A DNA stretch of 36,688 nt from Symsagittifera roscoffensis (taxonomy: Eukaryota > Xenacoelomorpha > Acoela > Convolutidae), in assembly GCF_963678635.1 (NCBI RefSeq), contig NC_087070.1, forward strand, positions 28,033,666-28,070,353, in the 5' to 3' direction. The position numbers were made by a program, and so were the translations under genes. Below the pieces are notes generated by a model. That model worked only from the letters and a program-made list of their open reading frames with translations. It was not told where the DNA came from and made no database searches. Shown here piece after piece: positions 8,464-18,291 of the stretch; within the stretch, counting starts at the first letter, position 1; every line of letters begins with the position of its first letter.

Positions 8464-8850
8464 GAGGAAAGGTATGATGAAATTTAACTCGACTTAATTG
8501 TAGAATCAGGAGCGGCAAGATCAACGATGTCATTGAAACTAAGGAGAGAGATTGAGCAGAAAGTTACGGGAGAAGAATGGAAACAATTTTAAAAAAAAAT
8601 CGAATCGAAAGCACATTTAAACTTGGGAGAGGAGGAATAATCAAAGCAGAATTTGTAGGTTTGTTACCAATTAGGGCAGCAGGAAGTTTCATAACAATAA
8701 AACTGAATGTTATTGATGATGAAGTTCCTTTATTACTTGGGATAGAAGTGATTGAAAAATTAAAAATGACCCTAGATTTCCCAAACAACCTGATGTGGAC
8801 CACAGAAAAAGGGTTTAAACTAACCAGATCGGTTTTGAGACATCGAACAT
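8464..8850 (+). pseudogene. retropepsin-type aspartic protease, catalytic Asp replaced
   Basis: LIVESGAARSTMSL at about 8494-8535 matches the retropepsin active site L.VDSGA..S.., but codon 8503-8505 is GAA (Glu) instead of Asp, which should abolish catalysis. After a frame change near 8590 the C-terminal half follows: GGIIKAEFVG, GSFITIKLNVIDD, and VPLLLGIEVIEKLKMTLDF, which matches the ILG.D.L helix end of retropepsins. A TAA (8486-8488) precedes the active site. The enzyme would have cut the Gag-Pol polyprotein in particles. Confidence 0.75.
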
Positions 8851-9039
8851 GGAGAGTAAAAGTGGTTAGACAAAAATTACAACTGAAACAACGAATTAGA
8901 AACGAAGAGAAGATCTATTGGACGGAAGGAATTTGTAATGAGGAAATTGATAAAAAAGAATCAAAAATATTCATACTGGAATCGGCCACGCAAGTAAAAA
9001 AAAGTAAAACTAAAATTTTTTTGGAAGAATCTGGGATGA
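8851..9039 (+). pseudogene. protease-integrase linker
   Basis: An open, Lys/Glu-rich stretch of about 60 residues carries no RT or RNase H motif. In a Ty3/gypsy-type element about 600 residues of RT and RNase H would be expected here. Confidence 0.55.
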
Positions 9040-9820
9040 ATAACATATTACGAATTAAAGGTACAGACGAAGTAATGAAAAATATTAATGCAAACTGCAC
9101 TGCCTGTAATAAGACGGGAAAGGTAGCTAATATCAGAAATTTATTGACTCCTTGGAGTAAAGACTTTAACGATTCGGTGGCAATCGACCAATCAGAATGG
9201 ACAGACCCTATAACAAATCAAATGGTGATACTGTTAAATATGATATATGAGTTTTTTTCGCTACTCAGTTGTCACTGTGCTAGAATCTAAGAAACCAGTT
9301 ATTATCAAGGAGAACATTGTAATTGGTTGGTTCTTGCAATTTGGCACACCTGTAAGTATTCTACATGATTTGGGAAGATAATTCAACCATGATCTGATTT
9401 TATTACTAATGTCATTCTTTGGATGCCTTGTTAAAACCATAGCCGGTTATGCGCTCTTCTCTGATGGAGAAGTCGAGAGACACAATGGTATCCTTAAAGG
9501 AATGCTGAGAAAACTGACAAAAGAAAAAGAGTTCTCATTAGAAGCAACCATCGCACATGCTCTTTTTGCGAAAAATTCAATATTAGACGTAAATGGACTT
9601 TTTCCTTACCGGAAAAATTATGGATCAAATCCAAAAATGGTGGTTCAGAAGATATACCACCAAGATTTGACATTGCCAATGAGGCTAAGATTAAAGTCCT
9701 ATAAGGACATTTGATGGAAGTCCAAAAAACACGGGAAATTTTTTGTGAAAATAGAAAATCAGGCAAAATTGAAATTCAAAAGGGAAGGAGCATTTGGTAC
9801 CTTTACCGGCCTTGCGACTT
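9040..9820 (+). pseudogene. retroviral-type integrase
   Basis: NCTACNK supplies the CC half of the HHCC zinc domain; the HH half is not recognisable. DSVAIDQSEW holds the first catalytic Asp, and HDLGR (about 9368) the second. SDGEVERHN holds the Glu, exactly 35 residues after the second Asp. The stretch LKGMLRKLTKEKEFSLEATI and AKNSILDVNGLFPYRKNYG is the helix-rich C-terminal side of the core. Breaks are a stop after FSLLSCHCARI (frame change near 9250), a TAA four residues after the second Asp, and a TGA at 9713. The enzyme inserts element cDNA into the host genome. Confidence 0.85.
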
Positions 9821-10468
9821 AATTAGATATAATCGAAATTTCTCGAGAAAACTTATTGTATAGGGCCAGTGAAGATCATTACAATGGATAAAAGGATTTT
9901 CATTTGTCGCCATGGAAACATTCAATTCATGTTCCTTATTGGCGAGTGAAACCAGCAAGTGATTGGGATAATGGAGGGGCCAAAATTATTGAAAGGTAGA
10001 GTAAAATGGGAAAAGTGACAGAGAACAGACAGCGACAACGACAGAGGAGTAAAGATAACTGAGGACAGAGTTATATGTTAGAAATATACTGAAGAATACA
10101 TAGACATGAAGAAAGAAGATCAGTCGGCTAAACATACTGCGGCTAAACATACTGCGGATGATGAGAAAGTGAGCTTAATTAGAACGAACTTTGTTCAGTT
10201 GCAAAGTGAACTAAACAAAAATCAAGGTCAAATTTACTAGCTAAAACTGACAAAAAAAGCACAAATTGAGATGAGTCACGAAAGCAATCAAATCATATTT
10301 GAAATTGAAAAGAAAGAGAGTTGGTTTGAAATTGGATGAATTAAAATTTGAAGAAGTCAATGAGGTAAGATTTGTTATCAAAGAGTTAGAGTTTGTGAAA
10401 TACGTTTGCGGGTACTTTTAATTGGAGGGATTTACAGAATTTACAGTGATTTATCAAGACAGGTGACA
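9821..10468 (+). other. decayed post-integrase sequence
   Basis: Short open pieces such as NLLYRASEDHYNG and WKHSIHVPYWRVK look like the small beta-rich domain after integrase. The rest is Lys/Glu-rich and broken. No RT motif (catalytic Y/F-x-D-D) is visible. Confidence 0.45.
10125..10157 (+). repeat. 15-bp tandem duplication
   Basis: CGGCTAAACATACTG occurs twice in direct succession (10125-10139 and 10140-10154) and a third CGG follows. The unit length of 15 keeps the frame, duplicating the residues AKHTA. Confidence 0.85.
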
Positions 10469-11001
10469 ATGAGTGAAAATGAAATCGAAAACAGAATAAA
10501 GGAAGTAGTGAAGGTTAGAATCGAAGAGTGGGTAAAGACGGACGGAAACAGAAAGAGAAACGGAGAAGAGAAAAGAATGGCCAGAGCAGATATGTGTTTA
10601 GGATAACAACACCACCGATCAATGAAGAGACTGCGGAAGCATTTAAGGTTATGAATCAGACAATGGCGTCTGGGGTGATTGCAAATAGTCAAGATGGAGA
10701 CGGATATGAGTTGAGACCAGTACTGAAAGACGTGGCAAAGCCGATACCCCAGAAGAACGAACAGATGGCAGGAGGAGAACTGGAAACATGTGAAAGTGTC
10801 ATTCGTACAACCATGGAGGCTAGTCGGGAAATCCAGAGGAGGAGTGAGTTGGATAAAGAAGGAAAACTGATCAAAGACAATTTGAAGGGAGCGATACATC
10901 GAGAAAAAATTAAAAAGCATGAGAGCTCAGACGAAGAAGGAAAGAGAGGAAGAAAGACAGCACGTCCCAACATGATCAGAAAGGATTCTAAGCGAACCTA
11001 G
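10469..11001 (+). pseudogene. charged frame, unrecognised
   Basis: An ATG at 10469 opens a 46-codon frame (MSENEIENRIKEVVKV) ending at 10606. The neighbouring frame then stays open to 11001 (ITTPPINEETAEAFKVMNQT, then LRPVLKDVAKPIPQKNEQ). One frame change near 10590 would join them. The product is hydrophilic, Lys/Glu/Arg-rich and probably helical, ending KRGRKTARPNMIRK. I do not recognise it. It may be a C-terminal or accessory part of the LTR element, or another element. Confidence 0.35.
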
Positions 11002-11488
11002 AGTGGTTTGATTTTGAGAAGAAGAGATGAGAAGTTAAACTGAAGAGGAGAACACGGAGCAACGAGATCGAATAGTTGGGAGATGGAGAATGAAGGGAAG
11101 GATACTACGGAAGGAGAAGGAAGCGGAAGAGGTACAGCAGAATGAAGTACGACAACAACTCTGATCATTGAGGAAGAGAAAAAGAAAAAACCAATTGAAT
11201 GAATTGGCAACCAAGTAATGCATGTCGTAGAGGACTGGCACGCAAGCAAAACGTCGTCAACGCAACTAAGAACGACTGATTTTGAGGCCCAGTCACCAGC
11301 AGCCAGACAACTGGAGTGAACACGTACGGTGGGTTGACCTCCAATGAATTACTGATTCAAGACCCGGATTTTGTCAACGACACGCCAGTACTAGTGACAA
11401 ATAATGAAAGACCCAACAAGGCGAAATAAATTAATGACTAGATTTGGGAACCCAATACCTTCGTCACTGCCAAACTTGATACAGCATA
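11002..11488. other. purine-rich stretch before the gap
   Basis: The plus strand is rich in A and G with frequent stops (for example 11000-11250). A short open piece, TTGVNTYGGLTSNELLIQD, lies at about 11310-11370. I see no domain. Confidence 0.4.
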
Positions 11489-11688
11489 NNNNNNNNNNNN
11501 NNNNNNNNNNNNNNNNNNNNNNNNNNNNNNNNNNNNNNNNNNNNNNNNNNNNNNNNNNNNNNNNNNNNNNNNNNNNNNNNNNNNNNNNNNNNNNNNNNNN
11601 NNNNNNNNNNNNNNNNNNNNNNNNNNNNNNNNNNNNNNNNNNNNNNNNNNNNNNNNNNNNNNNNNNNNNNNNNNNNNNNNNNNNNNNN
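11489..11688. other. assembly gap, 200 N
   Basis: Exactly 200 N, a typical placeholder for a gap of unknown size. Base composition differs on its two sides. Confidence 0.98.
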
Positions 11689-12226
11689 CATAACAAAAAA
11701 ATCCCATTCCACAAACAAAACTGCAACCGACATTCAAACCAACCGTTGTTCCAAAAAATTCTGGAATGGATTATCAAACATATAGACCAATAAGTGGAAG
11801 ACGACAATCTAACAAACCAAAATATTCAAGTAGAAATAATTTCGCAAATCACAATTATGATTTTCTCGCAAACAATAACATTAGCAACCCAATAGCAAAA
11901 CCACTCTGCACAATACAAAATCAACTAAAAAAAATAACTACACTCAACGAATACCACAACCAGTTCCACAATCAGTATTATTTTAATGAAAAACGAAAAA
12001 CTCCAACAGACCGTAAAACAAAATTATCCATTTTTTCAACAAAACAAAAATCCCGCAAACAAACAATTTATAAGAAGTCAACAACATTGAAACTTCTCTG
12101 AAGATGAAAGTTTCTTCAATAAAAATCAACATTCTAAACAATAATGTTCCATGAAAAAGTAATTGAAATATTATTGACCAACCAATTAAAATTAAAATTT
12201 ATCAACCAGATGTTTTTGAACCCTAC
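11689..12226 (+). other. A-rich sequence before gag
   Basis: The frame at 11766-12101 is open for 111 codons but is Asn/Lys/Thr-rich and shows no domain. It may be the 5' part of gag or leader. Confidence 0.35.
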
Positions 12227-13060
12227 TTGAAATCAGAACAAAAACGACAAACACGGCAACCTTTTCCTCAACGACAGTTTTTAGCACAATTTAATAATTT
12301 TATACAATCACAAAACCAAATAAACACTGAAAGTTACCATGCCAATCACATGCAAAATGAAATCCCATTGCTCTATTACCTACAAAAACATGAAACTACA
12401 AAAACCCAACTTACAAATAACCAGCACAGCAGAATCGCTTCAAATGAGAATGAATCCAAATCTTATGGCCGGATCATCTGTTAAGTCTAATAAATCACTC
12501 ATGGTGTTCACAGGAACAGGACCTGAATATTCAGTAGAAGACTCTCTAAATGCAATTACAGCAAACTTTACTTCAGTATAGGTCTAGAACCAGTAAAAAC
12601 ACCACTTCATCAGAATTGGATATATAGATGTGAAACTTTAATTTAAACCACACTTGATGGTGCAGCACAAAAATGGTTATCAGTACTAACTATAGAAATT
12701 AAATCTGATTGTAAGAGACTTACTTGAGAATTTTCAAAAATGTTCATACCTGAAAGAAACAAACAACGCCGAAGAGCTTTATGCAATGAAATTTGAGGAC
12801 TCCCAAACGAAACGAAATAACACTCAAATTTCAAACAAACCAAAATCAAAACATTACAAGCAGCACATCAAAACATCAAAGACAATTTCATAAAGAGCAA
12901 TCTACAGATCAAACAAACTCAGACAAATGAGAAACTTCAGAAGTACAATCAAACCACATACACTGTGAAACCACAGATGATGAAAGTGATACGGAAAATA
13001 CATTTATTTTTAACATGCTCAAAATAGAAAATGAGTATGAAATACCAACTGAATCGAATT
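12227..13060 (+). pseudogene. gypsy-type gag remnant
   Basis: Pieces in changing frames include MVFTGTGPEYSVEDSLNAIT (from 12501) and LDGAAQKWLSVL (from 12653). The latter matches the L.G.A..W...L core of Ty3/gypsy capsid, followed by the expected F..F pattern (EFSKMF). Stops include TAG after FTSV and TGA before EFSKMF and after CNEI. A Gln/Asn-rich stretch comes before it. After about 12850 the text is acidic (TTDDESDTENTF) and leads to protease. Confidence 0.6.
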
Positions 13061-13281
13061 AAAACCTAAAGGAAATTGCAAGCTCTTGCCGCCAAGATTC
13101 AAATAATCATCACAAATTAACAAATTACACCCCACATGTAAATGAAACCAATTCCAATATGAATAACATACACCAAAATACAACAATTAAAATATAACCG
13201 CCAAAAGAAAAGTTTTGGACAATTACGCTGTTCCTAGAAGGTCCAAAAAGCAAAAACTTCCAATCACCCGACCTTGAAATA
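13061..13281 (+). other. gag-protease linker
   Basis: An Asn/His-rich broken frame (NETNSNMNNIHQNT) ends in LFLEGPKSKNF just before the protease. I see no other feature. Confidence 0.4.
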
Positions 13282-13690
13282 GATTTTTAAAATGATTCTG
13301 GCGCAGAATCAAACATTAGTAATTTTCCTACATGGAATGAAATTCAAAGTCTACATCCAAAAATTCCTCCTTCTAAAACCTCAAGTAAATTAGCCACCGC
13401 ACAAGGCACAAGTCTCAATAATTATGGGAAATTCAATTATTTGTTATCCCAGCTCAAGCCATGCAACAAAACAAACTTTTACAGAAACCTTTGAAACAGA
13501 CATTGAATTTTACAGACAAAAACACAATATCGTTGGAATCCCATTCAGTACTAAATACGTCCAAACTATAAACATCTTGAATAGTAAGTTACATATCAAG
13601 GATAAAAATACAAAACTAGATAATATATTTCTAACAACATTCCAAAGATTAAACAAACAACCTCATTTTTCTCAATATTTTACCCTATAA
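13282..13690 (+). pseudogene. gypsy-type aspartic protease
   Basis: The retropepsin active site D-S-G-A-E-S-N-I lies at 13294-13317 with the catalytic Asp intact. A TAA (13288-13290) lies one codon before the motif. The frame continues to NNYGKFN, and after a shift near 13420 the piece HNIVGIPFSTKYVQTINILN follows, matching the second half of the domain. The catalytic triad survives, but the frame has a stop and a shift. Confidence 0.75.
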
Positions 13691-14239
13691 ACAACCAACA
13701 ACGAAAACATTTAAAGTCGCTATTAGGACATGTATATGATTTTTCTATAAATCAAGTACATCACTATAACACTGATCAAAACAGACAAAGGCTATATATG
13801 TCTGGCCTTGAATTTAAACCAATTTATAAATTCTTTAGAGTAACAATTTCATCCATCAAATACGCAAAAGATACAAACACAGATATAATATTCCCATACT
13901 GATATTCATAGTATACAACAATTCATCATATATTTTTACACTACCTTTAAGATTGTTGGGACATTGCGAAACAAACGCAACCTTTCACCCTAGACAGCAA
14001 AAGCATTTGGAATTAACAATATTTTAAAAATTTTAGACTTTGTCAATCAACACTTCTAAATGAAGAACTATCTATTGAAAATATTAGCAATGATTCAAAA
14101 AGAAACACAGATATTTCACGAAAACCCCCTATTGAAAGCCCAAATTTCAAATCTCAAAATAAGCAAACGAACAACGAAAGTTCTTAACAATGTTCAATTT
14201 GCAACCTTCTCAAATTAATCAGCAAGAATTTGACAATTA
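13684..14239 (+). pseudogene. protease-RT connecting region
   Basis: An open piece of about 70 codons (13684-13903) reads RKHLKSLLGHVYDFSINQVH and then LEFKPIYKFFRVTISSIKY. It is followed by broken text to 14240. Position and the RT frame downstream mark it as the connection, with no enzymatic motif of its own. Confidence 0.5.
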
Positions 14240-14921
14240 GCAGAACTATATTTAGAATAGCCTATGGTTTACGCTATATCTAGTTTTGATAATGAAAAAA
14301 TACATTCACCACTACAGCTCCCACTAAAAACTGACGCAGTTTTCAAAGAAGAACGCCCAAGTAAAGTACTAGTTCACTTACATGATAAAGTAAACAGAAT
14401 CCTCGAAATCCTTAAGCAAAAGGAAATTAATTCACCAGTAAACAAAGATTAACAACCAAAAGGAGCTACCTTTATCAGTTCCGTCAATATTCTTGCTAAA
14501 GCCGATTCACTGAAAAATGTTCAAGATACAAGATACTTCAATTCTTTAATTGATGAATCAAAATGCAATTGGCCCATAGAAACAAAACAAGTAACACTCA
14601 CAAAGATAGTTGTTCAATACTTACAACTGCCCACATGGAAAGCGCATACAACCAAATAACATTAGAAAAACAATCACGTCGACTAACAGAATTCGTTATT
14701 GGAAATCGACAATACGAGATTATTAGACTATTCTATGGTATATCCATAGGAACAGCAGTTTTTTCAGCATTCATGAGTAAAATTTTTAGACCACGTATTC
14801 TTAGTAAGAGATAATTACAAATTAAGACGATGTTACATGCAGTCACAAACAAAACAAGAAATTCTGAAAGTATTAGAAAAGTATCATCAAATTTTGTCAA
14901 AAGAAAATATGAAAGCAGTCT
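14240..14921 (+). pseudogene. gypsy-type reverse transcriptase, unit 1
   Basis: The N-terminal piece (14264-14452) holds LQLPLKTDAVFKEER and HLHDKVNRILEILKQKEI, the fingers region before motif 1. After TAA 14450 the frame continues QPKGATFISSVNILAKADSL. A shifted frame (14563-14814) gives MESAYNQITLEKQSRRLTEF (motif A region) and RLFYGISIGTAVFSAFMSKI (motif B). The YxDD box is present as N-stop-D-D, with both aspartates at 14826-14831. RT then runs into the inverted duplication at 14922 and never continues normally on this strand. Confidence 0.85.
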
Positions 14922-15567
14922 CAGGCATCGCACATAGCGTAGAATGGTTGATCTGGATCTGAAATTGTGTAAGAGATTTGTTCTGTTAGAAAGTTTTTTT
15001 TCGTCGAAACGTTTTCGATGTTCTAATGTCCATTCAGAAATTTTTTTTCGAAGAATAATTTAAAATGGTCGTAGAAGTAATTGCATTTGATAAACGTATT
15101 TACTCGAAAATTTTAGCATATCAAGAAATTTTAGAATTTTTTTAGATGGTGGTTGGAGTTTTAAGGTATTTTACACAAGTAAGGAAGTATGTGATTCTTT
15201 TCTTACATTTTTTCCATCACGTTTTTTCCTTATTCGTGTAAAATTTCTTGGACACATTTTTAAAGGCACCTCAATTACACCTTTAAAATCACAAACAGAT
15301 GCAACAATAAAACTCCAACCACCATCTAATAAAAAAGAAATTAAATAATTTCTTCGAATGCTAAACTTTTGGAGTAAATACGTTAAGCAAAGCAAATATT
15401 TCTGAGAACATTGTATAACATTCTTTGACCAAAACAAAAAATAATTTTGAATGGACATTAGAACATCAAAAACGTTTTGACGAAATAAAAACCATTCTAA
15501 CAGAACAAATCTCAAACACAATTCCAGATCCAGATCAACCAGTCTACGCTATGTGCAATGCCACCAA
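14922..15567. repeat. long imperfect palindrome in RT (unit 1)
   Basis: The left arm, 14922 to about 15189, is the reverse complement of the right arm, about 15226-15567. For example GATGGTGGTTGGAGTTTTA on the left pairs with AAAACTCCAACCACCATC on the right, and the left arm begins with the inverted RNase H landmark. The right arm carries about 60 bp (15244-15305) missing from the left. The spacer is about 36 bp. Left and right arms differ at roughly one base in five. The right arm encodes the RT thumb and RNase H start in the normal direction. Confidence 0.88.
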
Positions 15568-16266
15568 CTTTAAAATTGGCGCAGCACTTCTACAATCACA
15601 TAAAGGTACGAATGAAATGAACCTAATATCAGCATATTCACGACTCTTTACCCAAGCAGAAATTAGACTCTCTAACCTTATGAGAGAATGTACAGCCACA
15701 AAAAATATATATTAGCTGAATACGAATTCTGCTTGGATCAAAACACCCAACAGTTCTATTCACAGACCATAAACCAATAAGTTTTCTATTTACACAAAAG
15801 TCAAATTCAAACCATAGAACTTTAAGATTTCAACTTATTCTGATGAAATTTCGAAAGCTACTTATAGTATGGACAGCAGGCAAAAACCTTGCTTTATATG
15901 ACAAACTTTGTCGAAACACACCACATGATATGATAACATGAAAAGCAACTGTAGCAATACCACAAAACATAAAATTCTTTCTTGCAAAAGACGAGTCATC
16001 GCCATGATTAAAATGTAAATACGCAAAAAAACTGACCTTGATATTACGCAAAAAAAACGCCTTAAAACACATCCTATTATATCTAGACTATCCAAATAAC
16101 CATCACGAAGACATTTTATTAGAAAAGAAAAGATTTAAACCAATACCAGACTCATCATGAATAAAAAACAATACACAACAAAAGGCATTTAAACAAAAAT
16201 CACATCGAAACAACCTACTCCCACTAAATTAAAAAGAAAATTTAAGGCACGCCATTAGTTTACCTG
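15430..16266 (+). pseudogene. RNase H and linker, unit 1
   Basis: FEWTLEHQKRFDEIKTILT opens the domain. The first catalytic Asp of the CDAS motif is Asn here (codon 15557-15559, AAT). The frame shifts right after MRECTATK at about 15700, and the rest (LFTDHKPISFLF, RFQLILMKF) continues in another frame. A TGA at about 15940 stands where units 3 and 4 have CGA, and another TGA follows SSP. The linker after RNase H runs to a poly-C tract at 16267. The enzyme would have removed RNA from the RNA-DNA hybrid. Confidence 0.85.
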
Positions 16267-16276
16267 CCCCCCCCCC
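16267..16276 (+). repeat. poly-C tract C10 at a deletion scar
   Basis: Ten C separate the end of the RNase H linker from the late integrase sequence CATTGACAG. Intact-looking units have only CCCC at this point (CACGCCCCATGG). Confidence 0.9.
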
Positions 16277-16347
16277 ATTGACAGTTGAAACAAAACCTCC
16301 GTTGTATTATAAATGGAGATTTTAAAGAATACGCAATCCTGGGAAAA
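16277..16347 (+). pseudogene. scrap of integrase C-terminal part, unit 1
   Basis: About 70 bp matches the integrase start of the C-terminal part in unit 3 (TVETKPPLYYKWRF), then jumps to earlier integrase sequence. Integrase pieces are thus out of order in this unit. Confidence 0.7.
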
Positions 16348-16875
16348 AACACTACTCCGATATTTCCGAAAAATTAATAGTACAACGGTTAACGGAAATA
16401 CTAACCTCTTAGAATATCACAATTCTGAAACAAAAGTACCCTGCCTACCCTTAAGCTTATTTTTGATAGATTTTCATATTTCACATTCCTTACATACAAA
16501 AGGAGATGCAGTTTCAGGTAAAACAAATTCCAATTTGGACAAAACCAATTTGGACAAAAGTATTATGCAATGATTACATAAAATGTTAACTAAACAAACC
16601 CTTCCCACACCAAAATCAAGTAGAAGAAAAACAAGACATCAAAAGACAAAGTCTATATTTTAATCAAAGAATTTCATTTGACACCAAAGGCCCTATCTCA
16701 CCCTCTTCCGAAAGAAAATCGTATATTATGGTAATAGTTGACGTATTTACGCATTAAGTAGATCTCAATCCTATACCCCATTGTAATTCATATTATGTCT
16801 ACTTCAACAAATTACGAACACTGGATAGCAAAATTCGGATTACCAGCAATCCTTGTCACAGACAACGGAAAACAA
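16348..16875 (+). pseudogene. integrase zinc domain and core, unit 1
   Basis: The piece FHISHSLHTKG carries His residues of the HHCC zinc domain; the Cys pair reads C-N-D-Y-I-K-C. The core follows with SFDTKGPISPSS (first catalytic Asp, codon 16680-16682), YIMVIVDVFTH, and after a frame change YEHWIAKFGLPAILVTDNG with the second Asp at 16861-16863. The catalytic Glu is missing because at 16876 the sequence switches to RT N-terminal text. This is the only copy of the integrase N-terminal half in the window. Confidence 0.85.
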
Positions 16876-17090
16876 TCTAGTTTTGATAATGAAAAAATAC
16901 ATTCACCACTACAGCTCCCACTAAAAACTGACGCAGTTTTCAAAGAAGAACGCGCAAGTAAAGACAAATTACGAACACTATTAGGACGTGGTTTACGCTA
17001 TATCTAGTTTTGATAATGAAAAAATACATTCACCACTACAGCTCCCACTAAAAACTGACGCAGTTTTCAAAGAAGAACGCGCAAGTAAAG
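16876..17090 (+). repeat. 127-bp direct repeat at the unit 1-2 junction
   Basis: The RT N-terminal segment that begins TCTAGTTTTGATAATG occurs at 16876 and again at 17003, in addition to 14278. Between the two copies stands filler DNA. It includes ACAAATTACGAACACT (16964-16979), which repeats 16807-16822 exactly. Confidence 0.88.
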
Positions 17091-17644
17091 TACTAGTTCA
17101 CTTACATGATAAAGTAAACAGAATCCTCGAAATCCTTAAGCAAAAGGAAATTAATTCACCAGTAAACAAAGATTAACAACCAAAAGGAGCTACCTTTATC
17201 AGTTCCGTCAATATTCTTGCTAAAGCCGATTCACTGAAAAATGTTCAAGATACAAGATACTTCAATTCTTTAATTGATGAATCAAAATGCAATTGGCCCA
17301 TAGAAACAAAACAAGTAACACTCACAAAGATAGTTGGTCAATACTTACAACTGCCAACATGGAAAGCGCATACAACCAAATAACATTAGAAGAACAATCA
17401 CGTCGACTAACAGAATTCGTTATTGGAAATCGACAATACGAGATTATTAGACTATTCTATGGTATATCCATAGGAACAGCAGCTTTTTCAGCATTCACGA
17501 GTAAAATTTTTAGACCACGTATTCTTAGTAAGATATAATTACAAATTAAGACGATGTTACATGCAGTCAAAAAACAAAACAAGAAATTCTGAACGTATTA
17601 GAAAAGTATCATCAAATTTTGTCAAAAGAAAATATGAATAGTCT
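16989..17644 (+). pseudogene. gypsy-type reverse transcriptase, unit 2
   Basis: This is a near-identical copy of unit 1 RT. It has the same fingers piece, the same stop after SPVNKD, the motif A piece MESAYNQITLEEQSRRLTEF and motif B piece RLFYGISIGTAAFSAF, and the same stop in the YxDD box. A few replacements differ from unit 1 (for example TAAF against TAVF). A short deletion near 17635 removes a few bases before the inverted arm. Confidence 0.85.
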
Positions 17645-18291
17645 CAGGCATCGCACATAGCGTAGAATGGTTGATCTGGATCTGAAATTGTGTAAGAGAT
17701 TTGTTCTGTTAGAAAGTTTTTTTTTCGTCGAAACGTTTTCGATGTTCTAATGTCCATTCAGAAATTTTTTTTCGAAGAATAATTTAAAATGGTCGTAGAA
17801 GTAATTGCATTTGATAAAGGTATTTACTCGAAAATTTTAGCATTTCAAGAAATTCTTGAATTTTTTTAGATGGTGGTTGGAGATTTAAGGTATTTTACAC
17901 AAGTAAGGAAGTATGTGATTCTTTTCTTACATTTTTTCCATCATGTTTTTTCCTTACTCGTGTAAAATTTCTTGGACACATTTTTAAAGGCACCTCAATT
18001 ACACCTTTAAAATCACAAACAGATGCAACAATAAAACTCCAACCACCATCTAATAAAAAAGAAATTAAATAATTTCTTCGAATGCTAAACTTTTGGAGTA
18101 AATACGTTAAGCAAAGCAAATATTTCTGAGAACATTGTATAACATTCTTTGACCAAAACAAAAAATAATTTTGAATGGACATTAGAACATCAAAAACGTT
18201 TTGACGAAATAAAAACCATTCTAACAGAACAAATCTCAAACACAATTCCAGATCCAGATCAACCAGTCTACGCTATGTGCAATGCCACCAA
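17645..18291. repeat. long imperfect palindrome in RT (unit 2)
   Basis: This is the tandem copy of the unit 1 palindrome. The left arm is 17645 to about 17910 and the right arm about 17949-18291. The inner arms pair slightly better than in unit 1 (TTCCTTACTCGTGTAAAA). Confidence 0.88.

Larger units (their letters stand above)
7319..11488 (+). mobile_element. degraded LTR-type retroelement: gag, protease, integrase
   Basis: This is a purine-rich plus strand, unlike both neighbours. Gag-like frames with a zinc knuckle are followed by an aspartic protease, and then after only about 100 residues by an integrase with D, D-35-E spacing. That protease-integrase adjacency is the Ty1/copia order, in which RT comes after integrase, but no RT motif is visible before the gap at 11489. 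Either RT lies in or beyond the gap, or it was deleted. No LTR pair was found. Stops and shifts occur in every domain. Confidence 0.7.

Noticed and set aside
15171-15521. 116-codon minus-strand frame, repeated at 17895-18245
   Set aside because: It arises inside the inverted duplication and is opposite RT/RNase H. Its repetition only reflects the 2,724-bp tandem copy.
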